A stretch of 64,000 bases of DNA from the NCBI GenBank assembly GCA_963839515.1, contig CAWIVN010000025.1, positions 130,207 through 194,206 of the forward strand. Direction: 5' to 3'. The notes under the pieces were generated by a model that ran no database searches, was not told where the DNA came from, and saw nothing but the letters and a program-made list of their open reading frames with translations. Below are positions 8,279-16,574 of this stretch, in pieces (the stretch's first letter is position 1; every line of letters begins with the position of its first letter). The stretch comes from Fredericiella sp963839515. Lineage in GTDB: Bacteria > Chloroflexota > Anaerolineae > Caldilineales > Caldilineaceae. A program made the translations under genes and the position numbers.

Positions 8279-9415
8279 ATGAATCGGTGGCCCGTCATTC
8301 TATTCTTGCTGCTGTTCCTGCTTTCTAGCGCCTTCTTGGGCCACGCAGCATCTGCACGCGTCAATGCACCAGCGCAATCACGTGTGTTGGCCTTAGCTTA
8401 CGACACCCAGGCCGGTCGCGAGACGATCGGTACAGTGGACGTCATCAGCGGGACCATTGCCCCCTTTGGCGCGGGGCTGCCGGCCTGCTGCACCAACTCC
8501 GTCCTCGACGCGGCCTTGGATGCGGCCGGTAATCGCTACTTCGCCATCATGGCGCGCACCGGCGAAGCGGACCAACGCCTGCTGACCTTTAGCACGCAGA
8601 CCGGGGCAGCCAGCGCGAGCGCGGCGCTGACCAGCACACTGTTCGCCAACTATCTTGCCTACGACACAACCTCGGCACAGCTGCTGGCGCTGCTGTCGAC
8701 GACAAGTCCGTCCTCGCTGCAGGTGGCACGCCTGGACCCGGCCGCGGCCGCATTTACGCTGCTGGGCAGCCCCATTCCCGACTGCTGCAGCCCCAAGGCC
8801 TTCGATGCTGCCTACGATGACGAATCGCGCAAGCTGTATGCAGTCGTGCAGCCCAATTCCGGCGAGCCGCAGCCGCGCCTGCTGACCTTCAGCGGCGCCG
8901 ACGGCTCCGTGCTGGCCGACGTGCCGATTACGTCAACGCTGGAGATCGACCACCTGGCGTACGATGCCGCCGGCGACACGCTGTGGGCCCTGGTCTACGA
9001 CGCCGGAACCAATGCCGAACGGCTGGCAGTGATCGACACCGCCAGCGCAGCAGTAACGCCGATCGGAGCCGGCGCCGCCAACTGCTGCAACCGACTGGTG
9101 ACCGACGTCGCCATCGATACCGCCAACAACGTGCTCATAGCGCCAATGATCGACACTTCGCCCGCGGGCGACCCGGTGCCTGCCTTCTTCCGCTTCTCTC
9201 TCACGACCGGCGAGGTGCTCGGCAGCGCCCCCATCGACCCTGCCTACACGCTGCACTATATTGCCTTCGAGCCTGCGCCCGCTGTACCGCCAACGTCGAC
9301 CCCGTCGACCCCGCCGTCAACCCCCACCGCGACACGGACACCGATCCAGACGCCTGCCCCGACACCGGCCACCAAGCTGTACCTGCCCCTGGTTCAGCGC
9401 GAACATGGCACCTGA
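8279..9415 (+). CDS. Secreted propeller-like protein with repeated CC motifs and Thr-Pro/LPLV tail
   Basis: About 378 residues. A signal peptide with hydrophobic core VILFLLLFLLSSAFL ends near residue 25. The body has repeated blocks, each with a vicinal cysteine pair: LPACCTNSV, IPDCCSPKAF and AANCCNRLVTDVA, each followed by an Asp-Ala-Ala type strand. This looks like blades of a beta-propeller or a YncE-like fold. The C-terminus is a Pro/Thr linker followed by LYLPLVQ, a tail seen again in other secreted genes here. Start ATG 8279 has GGAG upstream. No enzymatic motif is visible; ligand binding or an extracytoplasmic structural role is a guess. Confidence 0.75.
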   Translation: MNRWPVILFLLLFLLSSAFLGHAASARVNAPAQSRVLALAYDTQAGRETIGTVDVISGTIAPFGAGLPACCTNSVLDAALDAAGNRYFAIMARTGEADQRLLTFSTQTGAASASAALTSTLFANYLAYDTTSAQLLALLSTTSPSSLQVARLDPAAAAFTLLGSPIPDCCSPKAFDAAYDDESRKLYAVVQPNSGEPQPRLLTFSGADGSVLADVPITSTLEIDHLAYDAAGDTLWALVYDAGTNAERLAVIDTASAAVTPIGAGAANCCNRLVTDVAIDTANNVLIAPMIDTSPAGDPVPAFFRFSLTTGEVLGSAPIDPAYTLHYIAFEPAPAVPPTSTPSTPPSTPTATRTPIQTPAPTPATKLYLPLVQREHGT

Positions 9416-9464
9416 GCAGCTGCGCAACGGTTTATGCAAAGCATTGTGCACGAAGCGTTCCTTC

Positions 9465-10283
9465 CTATTCGGGAAGAACAGCCTTCTCAGCCATGGTGAG
9501 CAAAAGCGAGCGTTCTGTCTCGATACCCTCGCTCAAGCGCGCGGCGGCAATGACCGGCATCCAGGCCTCGAGGGCGCTGTCCGGACAGGGGCGCAGCGCT
9601 CGATATGCGCGCAGGTAGCCCCCTAGCAACTGCCCGCGCAGCAAGCCGATCAGCCTCATCTGCAGCGCGCTGGCATCCGTCGGTTCACCCTGCCTGAGCA
9701 TGAGCACCGTGCGCGCGACATCCGCATCGGGGTTGCCGTGGCTGGCCGTCATCCAGTCTATGATCACCGGGCCCTGGGCCGTCAAAATAACATTGTCAGG
9801 ATGAAAGTCGCAGTGACACACAGCCTGGCCGTCCGGCAGGTTGTCAAGGCGTGCCAGTACTGCCGCACGCACTTGGGGCGTCAGCTCGCTTGTCCGTTCG
9901 ATGTCTCGCCGCAAGGCAGCGCGCACTGCGGGCAGCTGCGGCCGCGCCACGCTGTGCATCTTGGCGTGCAGGCGGCCAAGGGTGCGTGCTAGCCCGACAA
10001 CAGACCAAGGTCGGCGCTGCAGCCGCGCCAGCATCGACTCCCCGTCGATGCGGCCGAACACGATCCCCCGCCTGCCCGCCACGACCACGACGTCCCCCAT
10101 CGGCGGCGCGCCGACCCTTGCCTCGGCCACGATGCGGCCGGCGTGTGCTTCTTTGTCGGCCATCGTATCTGGGAAACCCGCGCGAAACAGCTTGAGGACC
10201 TGGTTGTCGCCCCACGCGTAAACCTCCGCCGTGCGGCCAACCGCCAGCGGAGGTTCCTGCAATTGTGGCAGTGATGACTCCAT
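9465..10283 (-). CDS. Aminoglycoside phosphotransferase (APH)-family kinase
   Basis: About 272 residues. The kinase-like fold shows VGRTAEVYAWGDNQVLKLF (nucleotide-binding region with Lys), the catalytic VCHCDFHPDNVIL (HCDFHPDN near residues 157-164) and the metal-binding VIIDWMTA near 175. Such proteins phosphorylate small hydroxylated molecules; antibiotic resistance should not be assumed. The ATG at 10283 follows a GTG at 10286. Both lie at the edge of a 20-bp tandem array that supplies all the upstream sequence, so the translation start is embedded in the repeat. It is convergent with the preceding secreted-protein gene. Confidence 0.85.
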   Translation of the reverse strand: MESSLPQLQEPPLAVGRTAEVYAWGDNQVLKLFRAGFPDTMADKEAHAGRIVAEARVGAPPMGDVVVVAGRRGIVFGRIDGESMLARLQRRPWSVVGLARTLGRLHAKMHSVARPQLPAVRAALRRDIERTSELTPQVRAAVLARLDNLPDGQAVCHCDFHPDNVILTAQGPVIIDWMTASHGNPDADVARTVLMLRQGEPTDASALQMRLIGLLRGQLLGGYLRAYRALRPCPDSALEAWMPVIAAARLSEGIETERSLLLTMAEKAVLPE

Positions 10284-10386
10284 CACGTAGCTGATGACTC
10301 CATCACGTAGCTGATGACTCCATCACGTAGCTGATGACTCCATCACGTAGCTGATGACTCCATCACGTAGCTGATGACTCCATCAC
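10272..10386. repeat. 20-bp tandem direct repeat, five full copies plus a partial
   Basis: The unit TGATGACTCCATCACGTAGC starts at 10272, 10292, 10312, 10332 and 10352, with a 15-base partial copy from 10372. Copies are identical by eye. The array links the start of the APH gene with the stop of the M28 peptidase. On the minus strand every copy contains GTGATGGAGTCATC, that is, the APH start region itself. Copy-number change would alter spacing and candidate starts. There are no spacers, so it is not a CRISPR. Confidence 0.92.
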
Positions 10387-12828
10387 TCAATTGTAACGGT
10401 ATGCGCCACGATCGTCGAGTCGCTCACGTCGGTAAAGGGCGCCGCCGCCATCCACTCCGGCCGCGGGGCTATGCCCAGCTCGGCGTCGGGCAGACCCAGG
10501 CGGCGGTCGTGCACGGTGACCTGCACCCGGGACCCGGCCGGCAGGCGCAGTTCGACGGTCACTGGTTCCTGCGGCCGGCCGTCGACGTTGAGACGCACGC
10601 TCGCGGCAGCCGCGCCGTCGACAGGGTCCCCGTTGAGGGCGGTGATTTGCAGTTCGCTCTCACCCTGCATTTGCACATACATGTCTTGCACACCCGCTGC
10701 CGGCGCGATCTCGAGCCGCAGCGTTCTTTCGGCGCCTTGTGTGCTGTCGTCCAACACGCTCACCTGCGAATGCGGCAGGCTGACCAGCGGCGCCGCGGCC
10801 TCCAAGGCGGGGTAATCGGCGTTGAACCACCCGCTGGTCCACGGGTTGAACAGGATCGGCGTGGCGCCGCCGGCAAAAAACTGGCTGGTCCACTCGTCGA
10901 GCTGGGCGCCCGTACCGCGCCCGCTGCGTGAATCGTCCACCGTGATCCAGCGTGCGCTTTGTTGGTCGGCGTCAAGCCAGTACACGGCCGCATTCAGCTT
11001 TGGGTGCGTTGCGTCAAAGCCGGAGCGCACCCAGCCCATGCCCAGGCATAATAGCGCCAGCACGCCCAATACCGCCGCCAGCTGCCAGCGGCGTATGGGC
11101 GCCAGGAAGTCGGCCTGCGGGATCAGCAGCACAGAGCCCAGGACCACAAAAGGCAGCGGCAAAGCCGCCAGCGGCAGCCCCGTCATCGCTTCCATGCGCG
11201 CACCAAAGACCGCCAACCCATAGACCACCGGGGTGATCAACAGGATCGCTGCCACAGAGGGCACGGCCAGCACCAACGCCCGCGGCCAGGCCTGGTGTGC
11301 CGCGGGCGGGTTCCACCACAACCAACCTGCCGCCAGCGCTGCCGGCACGAGCGGCAGGGCAAAGACATAGCCAAACCCGGGCAGCGGCTGTGCCGCCAAC
11401 AGCGCCAGCGCCGCCCACCACAGCAGCCCGCCGGCCGCCAGCGCCGCCACGCTCAGACGCATTCGCCATATGCACTGCAGCGCCGCCAAAAGAGCCAGGC
11501 TCAGGAACACCAGGCCGGCAGTCGTCCATATGGCGCCATACCAGCCGCCCAACGCATACATGTGCAGATTTGGATTCCACAGCCGCAACAGCCACCAGAC
11601 GCCGGTCGCCGCCGCCAGGACGAGAACCAGGCCCACGGGCACGGTCAGAGTGCTCGTCAGCAGCCCGAGCAGCGTAAAGGCGCGCCGCCGCCAGCCATAG
11701 ATCACAGCTGCCAGCGCCAGCAGCCCTGCCACGATCGCCAACGGCAGGGCCAACGCCTGGCCATACCGAACCACCACGCGGGGCACGAGCGAGAAAGTAC
11801 ACGGCATCAGGCTCGGGCGTAAAACCAGCCAAATCCACGTTGCCAAAGTGGCGCACGAGGCTCAGCGCCTGCTCGCCATGCTGCTGGAGCGTGCCCGGAT
11901 CAAGCGCCGGCACGTTGTCTGCGCCGCTGTGATACGACTGCGAGCCGTCGAGCGAGAGGTGCACAAACGCCAGCCCCGGCCCCCCGCCGGCCACAAACGC
12001 GTCCAGGTCCGATCCGGAGTTGCCGGCCAGCTTCCACATCACGTCGTTGATGTAGGCAAAGGCAGCCGGTTGCGCCATGGCGTCCAACGCCTCGCGCACG
12101 ACGCCGCCCTGGTTGGGGCCGGTCGTATACAGGAACGAGCTGCCCTGTATGCCCAACCCCTCCAGCACGATCGAGAGACCCACATCCTGCGCCCACGGGT
12201 GCTCGCGCACAAATGCCGTTGCGCCGACCACACCCAGTTCCTCGCCGTCGGTGAACAGGAAGATCACGTCGTTCCGCAGCGGCGGGCCTGCCTTGACGGC
12301 GCGCAGTGTTTCCAGGACTGCCGCTACGCACGAGCCGCAGTCGCCCGCCCCGGGCGTTGTGGGCACCGAGTCGTAATGCCCGGTGAGCAGCACGGCTTTG
12401 CCTGTCCCCGCCGTGCCCGGCAGACGCACGACCACGTTCTCCACCGGCGTCACCTGCGCATCACCCGAAAGCGGCGACAGCTCGCTCACGGTCGTGCGCT
12501 GTACCTGCCCTTCGAGGCCCAGCTTGGCGATCTCAGACAACAGGTAGTCCCGCACGGCGGCGTTGGCCGGCGCCCCAATCGGGTGCGGCTGTGCCGCCAC
12601 CACGGCCAGGTCCTGCATGGCACGCGCGGCCGAGAAGACGTCGGCCGGGCTGTCAGCAGGGACACCTGGAGGCACGCTCGTTAGCGATAGGGTCCCGACC
12701 CAGGCGGCCGCCAGCATGGCGACAACAAGAAAGATGCGTGGCGCCCACGCTCCAACCGCGACGCGGCTGCTTTGCTTGGGGGCTGCCCGAATGCGAGCGG
12801 GCATGGACTGGCGTAGTGACTGGCTCAC
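10383..12828 (-). CDS. M28-family zinc aminopeptidase with C-terminal membrane domain, frameshifted
   Basis: The N-terminus has one hydrophobic segment (about 31-52), then an M28 peptidase domain. Zinc and catalytic landmarks are TGHYDS (150-155), GAGDCGSCVAA (Asp 163), TDGEELG (Glu pair near 197), VLEGLG (Glu 224) and SYHSGADN (His near 300). The frame shifts near 11790-11797: after DAVYF, removing one base (or adding two) gives SLVPRVVVRYG and about 480 more residues with eight or more hydrophobic helices, then a soluble beta-rich tail ending at 10383. The architecture resembles ER-metallopeptidase-1/Fxna-like M28 proteins with a polytopic C-terminal half, about 815 residues when repaired. 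The peptidase is predicted to face outward. Confidence 0.82.
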
Positions 12829-12859
12829 GATCGACCTCGCTTTTCACTGCTAGCCAAGG

Positions 12860-13258
12860 CTAGCCTAACGACTTGATGACTTGCTCTTTCCAGGGCATGC
12901 CAAACGCCAAGATGACGACGACGTCGGCCAGCAGCACCCACACACGCGAGCTCTGCGTGATCACATTCCACCAGGGCAGCAGCACCACCAGGGAAACGAC
13001 CGCCGCCGCCACCGCCAGCGCCGGCCACCACTCCTGCCGCGTCATCAGCCCGACCGCCGCCACCATAAAGCCCAGCATGGCCAGCAGCCACAACAGCGCA
13101 AACGCCTTGCCTATGGGGCTGTCCACGGTGAAGGAACCGGGCAGCAGCCACGGTGCACTGCTAAACCCCATCGGCGAATCGGTGAAAGCTTCGAGGAAAA
13201 ACATGATGTGCCCGGCGCCGTGCATCAACATGGCAATTGCGATCAACCAGCGAATCAT
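12860..13258 (-). CDS. Small four-helix integral membrane protein, unknown
   Basis: 132 residues with about four hydrophobic segments: IRWLIAIAMLMHGAGHIMFF, a helix near AFALLWLLAMLGFMVAAVG, ALAVAAAVVSLVVLLP, and VWVLLADVVVILAFG. No catalytic motif is visible. Start ATG 13258 is preceded by GGGGAGG at good spacing. It follows the next upstream gene by 37 bases, so the two are probably co-transcribed. A GCTAGCC/GGCTAGC palindrome at 12849-12864 overlaps the stop and may be a weak terminator. Confidence 0.75.
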   Translation of the reverse strand: MIRWLIAIAMLMHGAGHIMFFLEAFTDSPMGFSSAPWLLPGSFTVDSPIGKAFALLWLLAMLGFMVAAVGLMTRQEWWPALAVAAAVVSLVVLLPWWNVITQSSRVWVLLADVVVILAFGMPWKEQVIKSLG

Positions 13259-13295
13259 GGCTGCCTCCCCTTTGATGATGGAGTTGCGGGATGAA

Positions 13296-13880
13296 TTAAC
13301 GGATGGTAGCGACAAAGGCGTCGATCGCAGCCTGGTTCCAGCGCGTGACCGGCTCCTCAATGTAGATCAGGACAGGCCCATTGTGGCCGTCCCAGACGCC
13401 CGCCATTGCGCGATAGTCGCCGCCGTCCGAGTTGACGCCCTCGCTGATGGCAAATTCGACCGGATCGCCTGCCACACGCAGGGTGCGGCGATCGACGATC
13501 GTGCTTTCCTTCTTTTCGCCCCAGCCCAGCATGTCGCCAAAATCGCAGCGGAGCTGCTTTTCAAAGTCGGCCTGGTTCAGCTTGAGCCAGTCCGGCGCCT
13601 GCACCAGCAGCAAGTGGCTGTGATTGTCGCCGGGGTCATAGCCGACCAGCTTGAACCCCCCTGCGCTAAACGAGTAATCAGGGGCATACCCTTCGGGCAG
13701 CTGAAAATCGGCGATCGCCGCGGCCTGGCTGCTCACCTGCGCGCCGTCAAACTCCATCGCCCGCGCCATCCCAGCCCAGGCCAGGCCGCCGGCCGAAAAG
13801 AGAAACGTCCCAGCGCAAAGAAAAATCAGGGCGACAATACCCGTAAAAACCCCGAGGACAATTTTGGCAGTGCGTGACAT
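13296..13880 (-). CDS. Membrane-anchored hypothetical protein
   Basis: 194 residues. An N-terminal signal-anchor (KIVLGVFTGIVALIFLCAG, about 6-24) precedes a soluble domain with no recognised family. The domain has GYAPDYSFSAGGFKLVGYD, a central QLRCDFGDMLGWGEKK and a C-terminal EEPVTRWNQAAIDAF. Start ATG 13880 has AAAGGAG upstream. It is paired with the four-helix membrane protein downstream. Function unknown. Confidence 0.72.
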   Translation of the reverse strand: MSRTAKIVLGVFTGIVALIFLCAGTFLFSAGGLAWAGMARAMEFDGAQVSSQAAAIADFQLPEGYAPDYSFSAGGFKLVGYDPGDNHSHLLLVQAPDWLKLNQADFEKQLRCDFGDMLGWGEKKESTIVDRRTLRVAGDPVEFAISEGVNSDGGDYRAMAGVWDGHNGPVLIYIEEPVTRWNQAAIDAFVATIR

Positions 13881-14004
13881 GCTGAACTCCTTTCTTGCTG
13901 CTGGATCATGAATTGCTGTCAGCATAGCAAGAAAGAGTCTCAGCGGGCGCCTAGCCTTGGAAATGGATTGGCCTAGCCAAAAGGTAGGGAGCAGTTGCCT
14001 AGGC

Positions 14005-14913
14005 CTATATTCCTTCGCCCTCGTGTTTGCCGCTCGGCACTTCCCCTACATGCTGCAGCAGGCGCCGCATCGTCAATCCTTGCACAAAGACGGAGAACGC
14101 GACCACGGCAAAGGTCACCCAAACGATCTCATTGGCGCGCGGGATAGCGCGCGGGATGCCAAACGCCAGCGCCAAGGCCAAGGCGCCCCGCATGCCGCCC
14201 CAGAACAACACGTGCTGATGGCGTGGTTCGACGCGTAAACGCGACGTGGAAAAAAGCGCCGAGATTGGGTAGACGGACAGGGCACGGCCGAGCAGCACAA
14301 ACGCAATGGCAGCCACAATCGCCGGTACGATCCGCGTAAACGGCTGTTGGGCTTCGTGGATGCCGATCAGAAGGAAGATGAGGGAATTGGCGACAAATGC
14401 GATGTATTCCCAAAACGACTCCACGGATTCGCGTCCCTTGGCAGAGATACTCCCAAGCGGTCCGACATTGCCGACCACCAAACCTGCCGTCACCGTGGCT
14501 AGTACGCCCGAAAAGCCAAGCCGGTCCGCCAGCAGGAACGAGCCATATGCGATCAGCACGCCAAAGATGATGGCACTCGTCCACTCCCACTGGACAGCAT
14601 AGTGCATGCCGGCTGCAGTTACGGCGGCGGAAAGCACGACGCCAATCGTCGCCAACACCAGGACGACAGGCATATCGCGCCGTAACGGCTGCCACCGCAT
14701 ATAGAGCGCAGCCTCAAAAACGAGCGGCGGCAGAAAAGCCGTAAAGATCAGCTCGCGCGTCAGATCGAGCTCCGGCTCGATGTGCAGGAAACTGAGCGCA
14801 AGACCGGCCATCACCAGGCCCACGATGTACGGAATACGCAGGCGTGCCGCCACCATTGCTACGATGGCTGCGATCAGAAGCAAGACCTCGATCTGCTCGA
14901 TTTGCAGTTCCAT
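14005..14913 (-). CDS. CPA1-type Na+/H+ antiporter with internal in-frame deletion
   Basis: 302 residues of a NhaP/CPA1-like cation:proton antiporter, compared with roughly 400 or more for normal members. The N-terminal helices are present (RIPYIVGLVMAGLALSFL, FLPPLVFEAALYM), up to SAIIFGVLIA. The next residues are YGSFLLADRLGFSGVLATV, which in the family lies about 80-90 residues later. The skipped segment normally contains the ATDPVSVIA-type ion-binding motif and the EGESLFNDGTA-type helix. The C-terminal half, GGMRGALALALA, is intact. The junction is near 14543. Transport is doubtful unless the deletion is an assembly artefact. Upstream (14914-15122) lies the promoter region it shares with the eCIS regulator. 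Confidence 0.8.
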   Translation of the reverse strand: MELQIEQIEVLLLIAAIVAMVAARLRIPYIVGLVMAGLALSFLHIEPELDLTRELIFTAFLPPLVFEAALYMRWQPLRRDMPVVLVLATIGVVLSAAVTAAGMHYAVQWEWTSAIIFGVLIAYGSFLLADRLGFSGVLATVTAGLVVGNVGPLGSISAKGRESVESFWEYIAFVANSLIFLLIGIHEAQQPFTRIVPAIVAAIAFVLLGRALSVYPISALFSTSRLRVEPRHQHVLFWGGMRGALALALAFGIPRAIPRANEIVWVTFAVVAFSVFVQGLTMRRLLQHVGEVPSGKHEGEGI

Positions 14914-15043
14914 TGTTTTCTCTTTGTCTGCCCGTGGGAATCGTCAGTACCCCTTACCTACCTCACACGGGCCAGTCTCACTTGTGGTGCGGTTTGCCTG
15001 CCTCAATCAGCCTGAAGCAGGGCAAAGGAATAGCAGATGCCGG

Positions 15044-15062
15044 TTTGTGGACATTTTGTGGA
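15044..15062 (+). promoter_or_regulatory. Two TTTGTGGA direct repeats with 11-bp periodicity (putative SARP operator)
   Basis: TTTGTGGA occurs at 15044-15051 and again at 15055-15062, exactly 11 bases apart. A looser GTGG copy lies near 15070. SARP-type activators bind heptameric direct repeats at this spacing. The site lies 60-80 bases before the SARP-like gene that heads the eCIS locus, so autoregulation or locus activation is plausible. Confidence 0.5.
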
Positions 15063-15122
15063 CCGGCATGTGGCAAAAATATCGTCAGTACTGTGCACTG
15101 AAGTCGAGAAGGAGATGCCGTT

Positions 15123-16082
15123 GTGCCTTCGCTACAAATCCGCCTCTTTGGCAAGCTCTGCATCCAAAATGCTGAGCAGATATTGTTCGATCTCGAGGCG
15201 CGTAAGGCGCAAGAATTGTTTGCATATCTGTTACTCTACCGCAACCGACCCCATTCGCGAGAAGCATTATCTACTATCCTGTCGAATGAGTCTGCCCGGG
15301 ACCAATCTCTGAAGGCATTGCGCCAGACGCTGTGGCAGATTCAGTCAGTCCTGGATACCCAAACGTTTGGGCAGGACTGCATCATGATGCATTTGGACTC
15401 GGCGTGGGTGCAAATCAACCCTCAATGCGACTACTGGCTGGACGTAGCCGTGCTCGAGCAACGTTTCGCCGCCGTCCAAGGTGTGCCAGGAAGAGCACTA
15501 GATGGCGCATCGGCAGAAGCCTTGATAGAAGCTGCGGAACTCTACCGTGGTGACCTCATGGAAGACTGTTATCAGGATTGGTGCCTATACGAACGTGAGC
15601 GCTTCCAGAATATGTACTTGGCCATCCTGGACAAACTGATGGACTACTGTGAGGCTCATGGCGAATACGAGGCCGGTCTGGTGTATGGAACCCAGATCTT
15701 GCGCTATGACCGAGCTTGTGAACGTGCATACCGGCGAATGATGCGCCTGTACTATCGGGCAGGAGATCGCACTGCTGCTCTGCGCAGGTATGCACAATGC
15801 GTCACGGCGCTGGAGGAAGAACTTGGCGTAACGCCGGCCAGACGTACGATGGATCTCTATGACGAAATCAAAGCTGACCAACTACTGACTGCCTTGCCTG
15901 GATCGGTAGGTAGAGCCGCGACTTCCGCAGATGCAACATCACTCTTGTCCAACACGCTGACGCGTCTGAAATACATCCAGACGCTCTTGGTCAGTTTGCA
16001 GGGCAAGGTTGAAGAGGATATCCAGACAATGGAAACCCTCGTCGCCGGTTCGGTGGCCACACGTCCCAATCTTTACAAGTAA
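15123..16082 (+). CDS. SARP/BTAD-family transcriptional activator heading the eCIS locus
   Basis: 319 residues. Residues 1-95 form an OmpR-like winged helix of the SARP type (LQIRLFGKLCI, RKAQELFAYLLLYRNRPHSR, SLKALRQTLWQIQSVL). Residues 100-255 form the bacterial transcriptional activator (BTAD) TPR-like domain, with LYRGDLMEDCYQDWC, YGTQILRYDRACERAYRRMM and EEELGVTPARRTMDLYDEI. The tail has a short coiled coil. GTG 15123 has AAGGAG upstream. It is the first plus-strand gene of a uniform run to 47.6 kb. No ATPase or sensor domain follows, so its input signal is unknown. Confidence 0.85.
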   Translation: MPSLQIRLFGKLCIQNAEQILFDLEARKAQELFAYLLLYRNRPHSREALSTILSNESARDQSLKALRQTLWQIQSVLDTQTFGQDCIMMHLDSAWVQINPQCDYWLDVAVLEQRFAAVQGVPGRALDGASAEALIEAAELYRGDLMEDCYQDWCLYERERFQNMYLAILDKLMDYCEAHGEYEAGLVYGTQILRYDRACERAYRRMMRLYYRAGDRTAALRRYAQCVTALEEELGVTPARRTMDLYDEIKADQLLTALPGSVGRAATSADATSLLSNTLTRLKYIQTLLVSLQGKVEEDIQTMETLVAGSVATRPNLYK

Positions 16083-16259
16083 GGGAACCGCAACTGGCGG
16101 CAGGACAATACAGGTGGCATCTTTGCGCGATTCTCAATTCTCCGCTCAAAGACGTTTTCAAGACATTGCCAAGACATTTCCGAGACGGCAGCTTAGTAAC
16201 ATCGCACGGCAGATAGCCACTCGCAATACGGGCATGGTTTCGTTGGAGGCCAGCTTCAC

Positions 16260-16574
16260 TTGTCAGCCAATCGATCTGCAGACCAGCACGAGATCGAAGA
16301 GTTCGAGGAACGTACCCATTCCTTTATCGTCAAAGTATGGCTTGAGGAAACCAGGCCGACGGCTGGTCGGCCAGTGTGGTATGGCCGCATCACGCATGTC
16401 CCAAGTGGAAGAAGACGCTATTTTCGTAATCTCAGCGATATCGTCACGTTTGTGGCCCCCTATCTAAAGGGGATGGGAGTCGAATTCAGTCTATGGGCCA
16501 GAATTCGTCACTGTTGGGGCAAACTAAATGACCACACAAGAGCAAATGACATCTCAGACGAGTCGTCGCTCTAG
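16260..16574 (+). CDS. Small conserved-looking hypothetical protein of eCIS locus
   Basis: 104 residues from a TTG with GGAGG 10 bases upstream. It overlaps the start of the AAA+ gene by 47 bases in another frame. Charged N-terminus, then HSFIVKVWLEETR, PVWYGRITHVPSGRRRYF and a hydrophobic patch DIVTFVAPYLKGMG. The pattern (strand, strand, 'HV-SG--RYF', helix) resembles short proteins that I recall next to Chloroflexota eCIS regulators, but no named family is assigned. The start is uncertain. The region 16083-16259 shows nothing else convincing. Confidence 0.5.
   Translation: MSANRSADQHEIEEFEERTHSFIVKVWLEETRPTAGRPVWYGRITHVPSGRRRYFRNLSDIVTFVAPYLKGMGVEFSLWARIRHCWGKLNDHTRANDISDESSL

Noticed and set aside
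10272..10386. Possible CRISPR array
   Set aside because: Units are head-to-tail with no spacers, and no cas gene is near.
16009..16467. 152-codon frame between regulator and ATPase
   Set aside because: Overlaps the end of the SARP gene and the better-supported 104-residue frame; basic, unpatterned sequence.
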